Shown: positions 1 through 9,868, numbered from the stretch's first letter. The stretch is DNA of 64,000 nucleotides from an uncultured Cohaesibacter sp. (GCF_963678225.1 NZ_OY782764.1:1679001-1743000); one strand, 5' to 3'. Made by a program: numbers and translations. Notes: a model not told the origin generated them from the sequence alone.

Positions 1-787
1 TCTGACCTTCAGGAGAAAGCACATAATCGACGAATTTCTTCGCATCATCCTGATTTTGGGAGGATTTGAGGATCATGATCGGGCGTGGCGCAACCACGGT
101 GCCGCTTTCAGGGAAGATGGCTTCAACGCTTTCGCCCTTGGCCGCAGCGCCCATGGTGATATAGTCAACGCCTGCAAAAACGGCGGCTTTTGCGCCCTGC
201 AGAACAGGGTTGAGCGCAGCCTTGTTGGCACCGGCAACGATCGCGCCATTGTCTTCGAGGCCTTCCAGCACATCAGTCATGCCATTGGCCGTAAAGGCTT
301 CAACCAGCGTGTAGGTGCCACCAGAAGCGGCTGGATCAGGCAGGGTGACCAGATCTTTATACTCGGGCTTGGTGAGGTCAGACCAGTCGGTTGGCTTTGG
401 AGTGCCGGATTTGGTGTTCCAGCCAATAACCAGACCGGCAACGCCCTGAGCGACAGCGGTATCGGTCTTCAGGAAGTCAGGAACCGTTTCGGCATTCGGG
501 CTGGTGTAAGGCAGGAGCAGGCCTTTTTCGGCAAAGCTGGTTGCGGTGCCCCAGCTGGCGGAGACGACGACATCGGCAACAGGGTTGGCGCTTTCCGCTT
601 CAAGGCGGGCCATCACCTTGCCGGTGGTTGCCTGAAACACATTGGCCTTGATGCCGGTTTTGGCGGTAAAGCCCTTGACGAGATTCTTAATCAGAGCGCC
701 CGGACCGGCAGAATAAACGGTCACGTCTGCATGGGCAGCAGTGGATGCCATGAGGCCAAGGGCCAAAGCAAGAGTAAGACGACGCAT
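1..787 (-). CDS. ABC transporter substrate-binding protein, ferric-iron type (3' end outside window)
   Basis: Periplasmic solute-binding protein of the family-1/ferric type (FbpA/AfuA-like). The reverse strand from ATG 785-787 reads without a stop to base 1, so about 262 residues are visible and the C-terminus is missing. It begins with a clear Sec signal peptide (MRRLTLALALGLMASTAAHA), followed by DVTVYSAG, the usual first strand of this fold. GGAG lies about 9 nt upstream of the ATG. It follows the ATPase gene at 815-1876 after 27 nt, so the two are co-transcribed; the permease is presumably further along, beyond base 1. Iron(III) is the commonest ligand of the family, but relatives bind thiamine, phosphonates or polyamines, so the substrate is open. 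Confidence 0.85.
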   Translation of the reverse strand, partial: MRRLTLALALGLMASTAAHADVTVYSAGPGALIKNLVKGFTAKTGIKANVFQATTGKVMARLEAESANPVADVVVSASWGTATSFAEKGLLLPYTSPNAETVPDFLKTDTAVAQGVAGLVIGWNTKSGTPKPTDWSDLTKPEYKDLVTLPDPAASGGTYTLVEAFTANGMTDVLEGLEDNGAIVAGANKAALNPVLQGAKAAVFAGVDYITMGAAAKGESVEAIFPESGTVVAPRPIMILKSSQNQDDAKKFVDYVLSPEGQ

Positions 788-814
788 GAAAATGCTCCAA
801 TAGTTTGGTCATGT

Positions 815-1876
815 CTACGCAGGAAACCAGCGCAGCTCTTCAGGTGAATAGGAAATATCGATTAAATCTCCGATCCTTGCGCGCTGGGCGCTGACAAGGC
901 GGATGAGGTGGTCAGTCCCTTCGATACCCAAAGTGAGGGCATGTCCGGTGCTTCTTGTCTGGGCGCGCAGCACACGCGCCTTGAATTGTGCCGGGCCTTC
1001 GCTCCCCAGCCGCATGGCCCGCTCGGGCAGCAACAGGGTGCTCTTATCAGAGGCTGCGGGACCATCGGGCAAATGCACCGATGTGCCTTCCACCTGCCAT
1101 CCATCGCCATTGCGACCAGCTGGCAGCAGGCAACCAAGTCTTAGGAAGTCAGCCACGGCCACTGTGGCAGGATTGCTGACCAGCTCATCAGGGCAGGCCA
1201 GCTGTTCTATCTTGCCGCCGCGCATGACAGCCACATGATCGGCCAGCGTTAGCGCTTCGCCATGGTCATGGGTCACATAAACCGCGCTGAGATTAAGGTC
1301 GGCAACGAGATCGCTGAGCTCTTCCACCATGCTTTCGCGCAATTCGCGATCAAGATTGGAAAGGGGTTCGTCAAACAGCACAAGCGGCGGTTCGGCAACG
1401 ATGGCCCGGGCAATCGCTACGCGCTGTTGCTGGCCGCCGGAGAGATCGGATGGGCGCCGCTCTGCCATGGCGCCAAGCCCGACCCGGTCGAGCGCCTTTG
1501 CGACGCGTTCCCTGCATTCAGCGCCGGGTCGACGCTGCATTTCCAGCGGGAAGGCGACATTTTTGGCAACGGACATGTGAGGCCACAGGGCGTAATCCTG
1601 AAACACCATGCCAAGGCCGCGCTGCTCGGGCGGAAGGGTGATGCCTTTGGCTGGCGCGGCAACCGCGCGCCCCGCTATTTCGATCGTGCCTTCGTCAGGC
1701 AAAAGCAGGCCTGAGACGAGACGCAACAGGGTTGTCTTGCCACAGCCAGAAGGGCCCAAAAGCCCAAGGACCTTGCCAGCTTCAAGGGAGACGTCAATCC
1801 CGTCGAGAACTTTGTTCGTTCCATAACTCATTGATATTGAATGGATGGAAAGAGCCGTCTGCGAGGAATCGGTCAT
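815..1876 (-). CDS. ABC transporter ATP-binding protein (FbpC/PotA-like)
   Basis: Cytoplasmic ATPase of an importer, 353 aa from ATG 1876. Walker A GPSGCGKTT is at residues 41-49, the Q-loop in MVFQDYALWP near 90-99, the signature LSGGQQQR at 145-152 and Walker B VLFDEP at 166-171. About 120 residues follow the catalytic core and fit a TOBE-type regulatory domain. The reading frame is open further upstream to a GTG at 1918, but ATG 1876 matches where family members begin. It is the first gene of an operon whose next member is the binding protein at 1-787. The FbpC/PotA group serves iron, spermidine, thiamine and phosphonate importers, so the substrate cannot be fixed here. Confidence 0.9.
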   Translation of the reverse strand: MTDSSQTALSIHSISMSYGTNKVLDGIDVSLEAGKVLGLLGPSGCGKTTLLRLVSGLLLPDEGTIEIAGRAVAAPAKGITLPPEQRGLGMVFQDYALWPHMSVAKNVAFPLEMQRRPGAECRERVAKALDRVGLGAMAERRPSDLSGGQQQRVAIARAIVAEPPLVLFDEPLSNLDRELRESMVEELSDLVADLNLSAVYVTHDHGEALTLADHVAVMRGGKIEQLACPDELVSNPATVAVADFLRLGCLLPAGRNGDGWQVEGTSVHLPDGPAASDKSTLLLPERAMRLGSEGPAQFKARVLRAQTRSTGHALTLGIEGTDHLIRLVSAQRARIGDLIDISYSPEELRWFPA

Positions 1877-2158
1877 AAAGGGAGCTTTGTAGAAATATGG
1901 GCGCACGGGACTAAACACAGGGCTGAAAATGGTTTGGTGTGTGGGGCGGTCTATAGGAGCTGTATATGACAGTCGTGTGAAGCTTTGATGTCAGCCGTCA
2001 CATTGGGCCCTGCCAAACAGGGCTTTTGTCCGTTCTGGCCAAAAGCCTTTACGCTGACAGTCTCAGAAGGCATAGTCAGGCTGGCGCACAGCAGTTTCTC
2101 GCCTTTGACACGGCGGCGCCACACGGATCGGTTCGAAAGGAAAGGACACCCATTGCCC

Positions 2159-2944
2159 ATGGCCGCATCGATACTCTCCAAAGCCCGAAACATCATGACA
2201 GATCCGCTTGCCCGGCCTCGGCTGGTGCTGGATGAGCAACCAAGAGATGTTTATGCGATCGGTGATATTCACGGCCGGCTTGATCTGCTCAAGCTGCTTG
2301 AGGGCATGATCTTTGCGGAAGCCAAAAGCCGGGCAACGCCGAGCCTCATTGTCTCGGTCGGCGATTTGGTGGACCGAGGGCCCGATTCCAAAGGCGTGAT
2401 CGAGCATTGCCTCTCATCTCCATTGCCGGAGAATGTGGAGCGGCTGGTGCTGTGCGGCAACCATGATCTGACCTTCTGCGAATTTCTCATGCAGCCCACC
2501 CTCTCCAGCCCGTGGATCGGATGGGGCGGCGTGGCAACACTTGCTTCCTACGGCATTGATTTGGATGATTTTGTTAAAACCGGCATGCCCGAGGGCGCGC
2601 TTTCGGGTTGGTTAGCCGAGCGGATACCGGCCACGCATAGCGCCTTTCTAGCCCAATTGCCAGCCGCGCTCACCATGCCCGATGCCCATATCGTGCATGC
2701 CGGTATGCGCCACCATGTGCCTATGCAAGAGCAGACTGTGCGGGACCTGATGTGGAGCCGCGAGCGGTTTCTGGTGGAAGAGCCGGCCTCTGATCGCCGG
2801 ATCATTCATGGTCACACGCCTTTTGAGGTGCCTGAAATCGGCCTTGGCCGGATTGGCATCGACACCGGCGCCGTCTATGGCAACGCCCTTACCGCGGTGC
2901 ATCTGCAAGGGGAACGCTATCGCTTCCTAAGCGTGCCTGCCTGA
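2159..2944 (+). CDS. Metallophosphoesterase, serine/threonine-phosphatase type
   Basis: Soluble calcineurin-like phosphatase (PrpA/PrpE/ApaH group). From ATG 2159 (261 aa) the dinuclear-metal motifs are GDIHGR at 35-40, GDLVDRGPDS at 68-77, GNHD at 100-103 and a late HGHTPF. The substrate is not readable from sequence; members act on phosphoproteins or dinucleoside polyphosphates. Start choice is uncertain: ATG 2159 has an AAGGA run about 12 nt upstream, an in-frame TTG lies at 2153, and ATG 2195 would leave a family-typical 14-20 residue lead before the first motif. It is monocistronic and ends in a hairpin terminator at 2953. Confidence 0.9.
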   Translation: MAASILSKARNIMTDPLARPRLVLDEQPRDVYAIGDIHGRLDLLKLLEGMIFAEAKSRATPSLIVSVGDLVDRGPDSKGVIEHCLSSPLPENVERLVLCGNHDLTFCEFLMQPTLSSPWIGWGGVATLASYGIDLDDFVKTGMPEGALSGWLAERIPATHSAFLAQLPAALTMPDAHIVHAGMRHHVPMQEQTVRDLMWSRERFLVEEPASDRRIIHGHTPFEVPEIGLGRIGIDTGAVYGNALTAVHLQGERYRFLSVPA

Positions 2945-2952
2945 CAGGTAGA

Positions 2953-2978
2953 CAAGGCCAAAAGGGGCCTTGTTCTTC
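2953..2978 (+). terminator. Terminator of the metallophosphoesterase gene
   Basis: CAAGGCC and GGCCTTG form a perfect 7-bp stem around the loop AAAAGG, followed by TTCTT. It starts 8 nt after the stop codon and lies in the gap between two converging genes. Confidence 0.65.
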
Positions 2979-3015
2979 CAGAGAGATGAGCTGCATGAAA
3001 GCAAAGAGAAGCGGA

Positions 3016-4353
3016 CTATTGCTTCTCCGCTTCGGTTTCCTCGTCAGCACGGTCAGGGGTGCTTTCCAAAGGGTCACTTGCCAGACTTTCGCCCTCATAG
3101 TCATCTGACAATTCTTCTTCTGCGATTTCGCCATCAGCCAAAAGAATAGTCTGCGGCGTACGGGTGCGCATTGGAGAAATAGGAACAAACTGTCCCTTGT
3201 CATCGACATCAACCGCGACACGCTGGGTCATACGCCAGATGGTAAACAGCAGGATGCCGATATGGGCCATCGTTGTTGAGACAAACAGACCATTGGGGCC
3301 CTGTACGGACATCAGCACACCACCCAGCAATGGCCCGATCATCGTTCCGCACCCCATCAGCAGCAGCAGGCCGCCACTGGTTTGCAGGCCCTCGGAAGGA
3401 TCTGCATGGTCGTTTGCATGCGCCACCAGCACTGGATAGAAGGAATAGACAGCAGCGCCGAAAATGGCTGAATAGATGACGGCGATCGTTGTTGTGGTCG
3501 GGGCATGGGTAACAAACATGCTGTCCGAAGCGATGGCAACCAGTGCAATTACAATCACGACCAGACGACGATCAATCATGTCTGACAGAAAGCCGATGGG
3601 GATTTGGGCGGCCGCCCCCGCAAGAATGGACGCACTGACGAAGAAGGCCACACCTGAGACCGACAGGCCGATATTGTGACCATATACGGCAACCAGAGTA
3701 CCGAAACTGCCGTTCGAGATCCCGGTCAGCAACACAGCGATCACAGCGACGGGCGAGTTTTTCCATAGGCGGGGTACGTTGAGTTTGGCCCGTGCCAACG
3801 GCACTGGCGCCTGAGATTTGGTGAGAGCTGTTGGCAGAAGCGCAATAACATAGAAGATGCAGGCGACGGTAAACAGCTGGAAAGTTTCCGGTGACCCGAT
3901 GGCGATGACCATCTGTCCTGCGGTGCTCGCAAACAGGTTGACCATGGTGTAAGTGCCAAAGATCATGCCCCGGCTTTCAGGTTCCGAGCGTTCCACCAGC
4001 CAGCCTTCAACGATCATGGCTGCACCTGCAAAGGCAAAGCCGGCCAGCGCGCGCAGAATGATCCAGGCGTAAGGCAAGACCAGCAGGGACGACATCAAGA
4101 CTGAAATACAGGCCATGGCAGCCATCACGCTGAAAGCGCGAATATGGCCTACTCTCGTTACAAGTTGAGGAACCAGCAGGCAACCAGACACATAGCCCAC
4201 GGCCCAGCCCGTACCCAGAAGACCGAGGTTAAAGCTCGAAAAACCCTCGATGCCGCCTCGAACAGGCAAGAGCATACCGGTTAGTCCACCAGCAAAAAAC
4301 AGGAAGGCAGAACCGAGCAGAAGCGAAGCGATGGAGAACAGGCTACGGGACAC
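3016..4353 (-). CDS. MFS transporter
   Basis: Inner-membrane carrier with about 12 hydrophobic segments and an acidic tail of about 60 residues rich in D and E. I place the start at GTG 4353 because AAAGGA lies about 7 nt upstream and the first membrane helix begins right after; a TTG start at 4389 would add 12 residues. The N-half RALAGFAFAGAAMIVEGWLVER resembles YcaD-type and sugar-efflux-type MFS proteins. It lies downstream of the RND pump operon but behind that operon's terminator (4484-4520), so it is probably a separate unit. Substrate unknown. Confidence 0.85.
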   Translation of the reverse strand: MSRSLFSIASLLLGSAFLFFAGGLTGMLLPVRGGIEGFSSFNLGLLGTGWAVGYVSGCLLVPQLVTRVGHIRAFSVMAAMACISVLMSSLLVLPYAWIILRALAGFAFAGAAMIVEGWLVERSEPESRGMIFGTYTMVNLFASTAGQMVIAIGSPETFQLFTVACIFYVIALLPTALTKSQAPVPLARAKLNVPRLWKNSPVAVIAVLLTGISNGSFGTLVAVYGHNIGLSVSGVAFFVSASILAGAAAQIPIGFLSDMIDRRLVVIVIALVAIASDSMFVTHAPTTTTIAVIYSAIFGAAVYSFYPVLVAHANDHADPSEGLQTSGGLLLLMGCGTMIGPLLGGVLMSVQGPNGLFVSTTMAHIGILLFTIWRMTQRVAVDVDDKGQFVPISPMRTRTPQTILLADGEIAEEELSDDYEGESLASDPLESTPDRADEETEAEKQ

Positions 4354-4483
4354 AGAAAAATCCTTTTTAAAAAAGCACTGGTTACTCAAACTGATAAAAG
4401 AAAACCACAGCTGATTCCTGCAATCAACATAACAATGATGAGGGTGTGATCAGACGTGGCGATATGTCCCTTATCCTCAGCAA

Positions 4484-4520
4484 GAAAAAGGGGCATCACT
4501 CGGATAATGAGCGACGCCCC
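4484..4520 (-). terminator. Rho-independent terminator of the RND pump operon
   Basis: Read on the minus strand, GGGGC/GCCCC plus inner TC/GA and CTC/GAG pairs (two C-A mismatches) form a hairpin over 4490-4520, and TTTTTCTT follows at 4489-4484. It sits 35 nt after the pump stop codon and separates the pump from the MFS gene. Confidence 0.8.
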
Positions 4521-4554
4521 CTCTTTGTTCCAAACAAATCGGCTTTATTGTGCC

Positions 4555-7500
4555 TTACGAAGCTGTCGCGGCATCATCCTTCTTTTTGCCTTTGAACAGG
4601 TTGGCAATGCCAACCACAAAGACGAAGAAGGCAGGCACGAACAAGAGGCCAAGGAATGTGGCCGTGATCATGCCGCCGAACACACCGGTGCCGATCGCAT
4701 GCTGGGTTTCTGCACTGGCACCACGGGAAAGCATCAGAGGCACAACACCGAGCGTGAAGGCAAGCGAGGTCATCAGGATAGGACGCATACGCAGGCGGGC
4801 GGCCTCCGTCACGGCATCCAACAGACTGTTCCCTTCGTCATAGAGCGCGCGCGCGAACTCGACGATCAGAATGGCGTTCTTTGCCGAGAGCCCGATGATG
4901 GTGATCAGACCGACCTTGAAGAACACGTCATTCTCAAGACCGCGTACATAAACCGACACAACGGCACCGATCACACCAAGCGGAATGACAAGCAACACCG
5001 AGAAGGGGATAGACCAACTCTCGTACAGCGCCGCCAACACGAGGAAGACAACGAGCATGGACAAGGCCAGCAGCATTGGCGTCTGCGCATTGGTGTTTTT
5101 CTCCTGCAAGGACTGTCCGGTCCACTCGATGCCAAAGCCTTCAGGCAGTTGGCTTGCAAGGCGTTCCATTTCAGCCATAGCTTCACCGGCCGAGACGCCC
5201 GGTGCGGCGCTGCCGCTGATGCGTTCTGCTGGCAGCCCGTTATAGCGAACAAGCTGCAGCGGGCTCTGCTCCCAAACCGGCTTAACGACCTCTGATAGCT
5301 CGACCATGGCTCCGGTGGAGCTTGGCAGGTTGAGCTTCAGCACATCCTCGATCTGCATGCGGTAGGGCGCATCGGCCTGCACGGTAACGCGGCGCAGCTG
5401 TCCCTGATAGCTATAGTCGTTGACATAGTTGGACCCCATGGCCGAAGACAGCGTCGAGGCGATGGAGGCAAACGGCACGCCAAGGAATTCGGCTTTCTGC
5501 CGGTCGATCTCAAGCCGGATGCTGGCCCCCTGCGGCAAGCCGTCCGGACGGACACCTGTTAGCAGATCGCTTTGTGCGGCCATGCCGAGCAACTGGTTTC
5601 GTGCGTTGACCAATGCTTCGTTACCAAGACCGGCACGGTCCTGAAGACGCATGGCAAAGCCCGAAGAGGTGCCCAACGATGGAATGGATGGCGGCAGAAT
5701 ACTGTAGATCTGCCCTTCCGGAGCTGCAAACATGGTGCGGTTGGCAACATTCGCCTCATCGGCTGCAGTTGACTCGCGGTCTGCCCAGTCTTCCAGCGTG
5801 GTGAAAGAAAGCGCGGTATTGGAGCCCATGCCGCTGAAGCTGAAGCCCACGACGGCAAACACATCCTTGGTCGCTTCGCGTGTATGAGCATGAGTCTCAT
5901 ACATGGCAACGATTTCCTTGGTCCGCTCTTGGGTTGCTTCTGATGGCAAGCTGTAAAGGGTAATGAAGGACCCTTGATCTTCCACCGGCAGGAACGAGGT
6001 TGGCAGCTTGATGAAGCTGTAGCCAAGTCCGGAGACAACGGCCAGATAAAGCACTGCCATGATCGCGATTTTGCGGGCAAACACGGCCACGATGCGAACA
6101 TAGACATTGGTGATGCCATCCAGCCCCCGGTTGAACCAGCCAAAGAATCCGCCCTTGGATGCGTGATGATCCGGGTCGATTGGTTTGAGCAAGGTCGCAC
6201 AGAGCGCTGGTGTCATAGATAGGGCAAGGAAGGCCGAGAACAGGATCGACACAGCCATGGACATGGTAAACTGTCGATAGATCTCACCCACGGCACCGGA
6301 CGACATGCCCATTGGAATGAACACAGCCGTCAGCACCAACGTGATGCCGATAACGGCGCTGGTAATCTGCTTCATGGCCTTTCGGGTTGCCTCTTTTGGA
6401 GGGAGCCCTTCGGTTGCCATGATACGCTCCACATTCTCCACCACCACGATGGCGTCATCCACGATGATGCCGATGGCGAGAACCATGCCGAACATGGTGA
6501 GCACATTGATCGAGAAGCCCGAGGCATACATGACGACGAGCGTACCTGCCAATGCGATGGGGGCAACGATCGCCGGAATGAGGGTGTAGCGGATCTTCTG
6601 CAAGAACAGCAGCATCACCAGGAACACAAGAACCATGGCCTCAATCAGGGTGTGGACCACCTTCTCGATGGAAATCGCAACGAATGGAGAGGTGTCATAG
6701 GGCACCGACCATTCCATTCCATCAGGCATTGCTGTTGCCAGATCGGCCATTCGGTCCTGCACGGCCTGAGACACGCGCATGGCGTTTGCCCCCGGAGCAA
6801 GCTGAATGGCCATTGCGGCCGAAGGAGACCCGTTAATGCGCGATACGAAGGCATAGGTTTGAGCCCCCACTTCCACGCGAGCAACATCACCCAGCGTCAG
6901 CTTGGAGCCATCCTGATTGGACTTCAACACGATATTGTTGAATTCTTCAGGTGTACTCAGCTGGCCTTCCACTGTGAGCGGAACACCAATTCTCTGCCCT
7001 TCCACCGTTGGTTCAGCACCAACACGGCCTGGCGAAATCTGCACGTTCTGAGCCGCAATCGCGCTTGTCACGTCAGAAACCGACAGCGAGTAGGAGAGCA
7101 GCTTGTGTGGATCGATCCAAACACGCATTGCCTTCTTTGAAACGAAGGACTGTACACGCCCGACGCCAGCCACGCGGTTCAGGGGCTGGACGAGGTTTCG
7201 CTCCATATAGTCACCCAGATCGAGGGCGGTCAGGGTGCCGTCAGGAGAGGTCAGGGCAACGACCATCAGGAAGCCTGAAGAGGAAGATTCAATGGTCAGG
7301 CCGGTTCGCTGTACCGCTTCGGGCAGGCGAGGCTCGATCGATTTGATCTTGTTCTGAACATCGACCTGCGCCAATTCGGGATCGGTGCCAGATTCAAAGG
7401 TTGCAGTGATGGTTGCCATGCCCGAAGAGTTGGCGGTGGATTCAAAATAAAGCAGATGCTTTACACCGGACAATTCGGGCTCGATGATACTGACGACACT

Positions 7501-7677
7501 GTCGTTGACCACTTCGGGAGATGCGCCGGGATAGGTTGCGCGAATGGATACGCTGGGAGGCGCAATATCCGGATAACGCGTGACCGGCAGCAATGACAGG
7601 GTCAACAGCCCGCCAAGCACGATAAATATCGCTATGACCCATGCAAAGACGGGTCTATCGATGAAAAAACTAGGCAT
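4555..7677 (-). CDS. RND efflux pump, inner-membrane transporter (AcrB/MexB, HAE1 family)
   Basis: Proton-driven multidrug exporter, 1040 aa, full length for the HAE1 family. The N-terminus MPSFFIDRPVFAWVIAI is typical, and the proton-relay pair D407-D408 falls in GIIVDDAIVVVENV, the same numbering as AcrB. It works as a trimer that captures drugs from the periplasm and outer leaflet and hands them to the adaptor encoded directly upstream (12-nt gap). No TolC-type outer-membrane channel gene lies in the window, so the pump must borrow one. The operon is headed by the adaptor gene and probably repressed by the divergent TetR protein at 9065-9649. Confidence 0.96.
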   Translation of the reverse strand: MPSFFIDRPVFAWVIAIFIVLGGLLTLSLLPVTRYPDIAPPSVSIRATYPGASPEVVNDSVVSIIEPELSGVKHLLYFESTANSSGMATITATFESGTDPELAQVDVQNKIKSIEPRLPEAVQRTGLTIESSSSGFLMVVALTSPDGTLTALDLGDYMERNLVQPLNRVAGVGRVQSFVSKKAMRVWIDPHKLLSYSLSVSDVTSAIAAQNVQISPGRVGAEPTVEGQRIGVPLTVEGQLSTPEEFNNIVLKSNQDGSKLTLGDVARVEVGAQTYAFVSRINGSPSAAMAIQLAPGANAMRVSQAVQDRMADLATAMPDGMEWSVPYDTSPFVAISIEKVVHTLIEAMVLVFLVMLLFLQKIRYTLIPAIVAPIALAGTLVVMYASGFSINVLTMFGMVLAIGIIVDDAIVVVENVERIMATEGLPPKEATRKAMKQITSAVIGITLVLTAVFIPMGMSSGAVGEIYRQFTMSMAVSILFSAFLALSMTPALCATLLKPIDPDHHASKGGFFGWFNRGLDGITNVYVRIVAVFARKIAIMAVLYLAVVSGLGYSFIKLPTSFLPVEDQGSFITLYSLPSEATQERTKEIVAMYETHAHTREATKDVFAVVGFSFSGMGSNTALSFTTLEDWADRESTAADEANVANRTMFAAPEGQIYSILPPSIPSLGTSSGFAMRLQDRAGLGNEALVNARNQLLGMAAQSDLLTGVRPDGLPQGASIRLEIDRQKAEFLGVPFASIASTLSSAMGSNYVNDYSYQGQLRRVTVQADAPYRMQIEDVLKLNLPSSTGAMVELSEVVKPVWEQSPLQLVRYNGLPAERISGSAAPGVSAGEAMAEMERLASQLPEGFGIEWTGQSLQEKNTNAQTPMLLALSMLVVFLVLAALYESWSIPFSVLLVIPLGVIGAVVSVYVRGLENDVFFKVGLITIIGLSAKNAILIVEFARALYDEGNSLLDAVTEAARLRMRPILMTSLAFTLGVVPLMLSRGASAETQHAIGTGVFGGMITATFLGLLFVPAFFVFVVGIANLFKGKKKDDAATAS

Positions 7678-7689
7678 CAGAAATTCCCG

Positions 7690-8826
7690 TTACTGTTTGG
7701 GCTGTTCTGCGGGGGTCGCATTTACTTGTGCGCCGTCCTGAGTAACCCGTGTCTGGCCACGAATGATAACAGTCTCATTCGGCTCAAGACCTTCGGTGAC
7801 GATGTAGCTTCTCTTGACCAGCTCGCCCAGAACCACATTCTTGAAATGCGCCTTGCCTTCGTCGTCAACCACAACGATGCGCGCATCTCCTGTCACACCG
7901 CGAATAATGGCCTGCTGAGGGATTAGCAAGGCATTCTCGACGATCTGACGCGGTACCAGAGCACGAACGAACATGCCGGGCAGCAGATCCTGATTGGGAT
8001 TTTCCACCAGCACGCGCATGGTCACATCGCCTGTGGCTTCATCCACCGTGACATCGGTAAAGATTGGCTGGCCTTTTTGCTCATAGGCCGTACCGTCGAC
8101 ACCAAGAATTTCGATGGAGGAGGAATCCGGCGCTAGATTGGCCATCTTCTGCATCTTGAGCAGATCAAGGGCCGACCGGCGCAAGTCGACATAGACCTTG
8201 TCAACTTGCTGTACAGTCGCCAATGCCTGAGCCTGGTTGGCCGAGACAAGCGCCCCCTCACTCACCAGCGCCGCACCGATGCGACCATTGATCGGGGAGC
8301 GAACCGTGGTGTGATCAAGATTGATCTGCTGGGCTTTCAAGGTGGCCTTGGCAGCCGCTACGCTCGCCTCGGCGCTCTTGGCCTCGGCCTGAGCGCTGTC
8401 ATAGGTCTGCTGACTGGCTGATTTTTTCTCGAAAAGCTGTCTGGCACGATCCAACTGGATATTGGCCAGATCGAGAGACGCTTCAGCGCTGGTCAATGCG
8501 GCTCGGGCATTGTCGACCTGCGCTTCATAGGTTTCCGAAGCGATCTTGAAAAGAGGTTGGTTTTCCTTGACGTCGGCCCCCTGTTCGAACAGGCGTTCTT
8601 CGAGAATGCCACCAACCTGAGGACGAATGGCCGCCGTGCGAAAGGCCGAGACGCGCCCGGGCAACTCTTCGCTGATGGTTACCGTCTCGGGCTTGATCTG
8701 CATGGTGGTGACCATAGCAGGCGGGCGCCCTGCGCCCTGTGCCGAGCTGGAGGTTGGTGCGAAGGCGAGACCAATAGCAAGGCCCATCGCAACGGTTAGA
8801 ATATGTTTTCTGGAAGAATGGGTCAT
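7690..8826 (-). CDS. RND efflux periplasmic adaptor (AcrA/MexA family)
   Basis: Membrane-fusion protein that links the RND transporter to an outer-membrane channel, 378 aa from ATG 8826, which has GGAAGG about 5 nt upstream. The N-terminus carries a signal peptide but no lipobox cysteine, so unlike E. coli AcrA it is probably not a lipoprotein. Beta-barrel and lipoyl segments flank a helical hairpin of about 100 residues (NARAALTSAEASLDLANIQL onward), and the conserved hairpin exit HTVRSPINGRIG is present. First gene of the pump operon. Confidence 0.94.
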   Translation of the reverse strand: MTHSSRKHILTVAMGLAIGLAFAPTSSSAQGAGRPPAMVTTMQIKPETVTISEELPGRVSAFRTAAIRPQVGGILEERLFEQGADVKENQPLFKIASETYEAQVDNARAALTSAEASLDLANIQLDRARQLFEKKSASQQTYDSAQAEAKSAEASVAAAKATLKAQQINLDHTTVRSPINGRIGAALVSEGALVSANQAQALATVQQVDKVYVDLRRSALDLLKMQKMANLAPDSSSIEILGVDGTAYEQKGQPIFTDVTVDEATGDVTMRVLVENPNQDLLPGMFVRALVPRQIVENALLIPQQAIIRGVTGDARIVVVDDEGKAHFKNVVLGELVKRSYIVTEGLEPNETVIIRGQTRVTQDGAQVNATPAEQPKQ

Positions 8827-8942
8827 ATTGCCTTCCACTACTTTCAAAAAAGAGATCATCATCTTGCACGAAAGGCTCCTGCAAGACAAAAGACTGTTGG
8901 TGACACACGAAGAGTGGTCATAAGAGGTGGACAGTTTAGCAC

Positions 8943-8975
8943 TTGTACATATGTCCAAATTGCACTGATGTCCAG
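8943..8975. promoter_or_regulatory. Two tandem TetR-type operator candidates
   Basis: TTGTACATATGTCCAA (8943-8958) is a near-perfect palindrome, 7 of 8 pairs matching. A related copy TTGCACTGATGTCCAG (8960-8975) follows with a 17-bp period. They lie in the divergent gap between the pump operon and the TetR gene, as expected for local autoregulating repressors of AcrR type. Confidence 0.6.
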
Positions 8976-9064
8976 TTTGATTTTATTTTTAAGGCGATTT
9001 ATTTAACAAATGCCTTGATTCTAAAATGTGACAGGATCAGGCACGTGTCGCTTTGGAAAATAAA

Positions 9065-9649
9065 ATGTCATATCTACCTAAAGAGCAAAGGCGCTCCGAG
9101 ATCATCGAAGCGGCCATTGATGTTATTCAGCATCAGGGGCTGGCTGCTGCAACGGTCAGGAATGTCGCGAAAGCCACAGACTCTTCGCCCGGCCAAATTC
9201 ATCATCACTTTGACTCCGCCGATGCATTGCGTGCAGAAGCGCTGCTGTGCCTGTGGCAACGTATGAAGATCGAGTTTCTTAGTCAAATCAAAACTACGTC
9301 ACCACTTGAAACGCTGATCGCCAATCTGGGCGGCTGCGCGCAGAAAGAAGTCAAGGAAACCTTTGCTCAGCTTTATAAGGATTTACTGGAAGCCTCGCGC
9401 ATGAGTGAGACCATGCATGCCGTTCTCATGCAGATCATGACTAATAGTAAGGGAAAATATTGTGAGTTGCTCAAAGCCGCGCAGGAAGAAGGCGAGCTTC
9501 ACAAAGATGCCGATATCGAAAAGCTTGCACTATCCATTCTGGCTCTGGCCTTCGGGTTTGGCTTCATGAAAGACATCGCTTTTACGAACTACGAGGTGCA
9601 TGACATCGTTCGCTTCCAGATTGATCTCGTTAACCGGGCCTTGCGCTAG
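9065..9649 (+). CDS. TetR family repressor, probable regulator of the RND pump
   Basis: DNA-binding regulator of 194 aa from ATG 9065; an in-frame TTG four codons upstream is a weaker choice. The N-terminal helix-turn-helix is around residues 8-55 (EIIEAAIDVIQHQGLAAATV, then SPGQIHHHFDSADALRAEAL), and the C-terminal ligand domain resembles the BetI/YcdC-type C-terminal group. It is transcribed away from the adaptor-transporter operon across a gap holding two related palindromes, the usual layout for a drug-responsive pump repressor. Confidence 0.9.
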   Translation: MSYLPKEQRRSEIIEAAIDVIQHQGLAAATVRNVAKATDSSPGQIHHHFDSADALRAEALLCLWQRMKIEFLSQIKTTSPLETLIANLGGCAQKEVKETFAQLYKDLLEASRMSETMHAVLMQIMTNSKGKYCELLKAAQEEGELHKDADIEKLALSILALAFGFGFMKDIAFTNYEVHDIVRFQIDLVNRALR

Positions 9650-9868
9650 CAGGGCCTGGCCTGACGGTCTTCAGTGGCCCTATGGGCTGCGATAATATGC
9701 CAGCATGAAAAGGGGTCCTCGCACCTGGCTCTGGCTGGACAAGCCTTGCAACGGGCGCTAAATCAGAGCCCGTTACAGCAAAAAAGTGTGAAAAGACAAT
9801 AAGGGTTGCCGAACCTCTTTTCCGCCCTTATCGCCCGGCAACCAAGAGCCAACCGAAAGCGATTTCCC

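Noticed and set aside
56-847. 263-codon plus-strand open frame
   Set aside because: It is antisense to the binding-protein gene at 1-787, whose translation has a signal peptide and a recognisable fold; the plus-strand product has none.
4456-5295. 279-codon plus-strand open frame
   Set aside because: Antisense shadow of the RND transporter; its protein is rich in H, Q and R with no domain.
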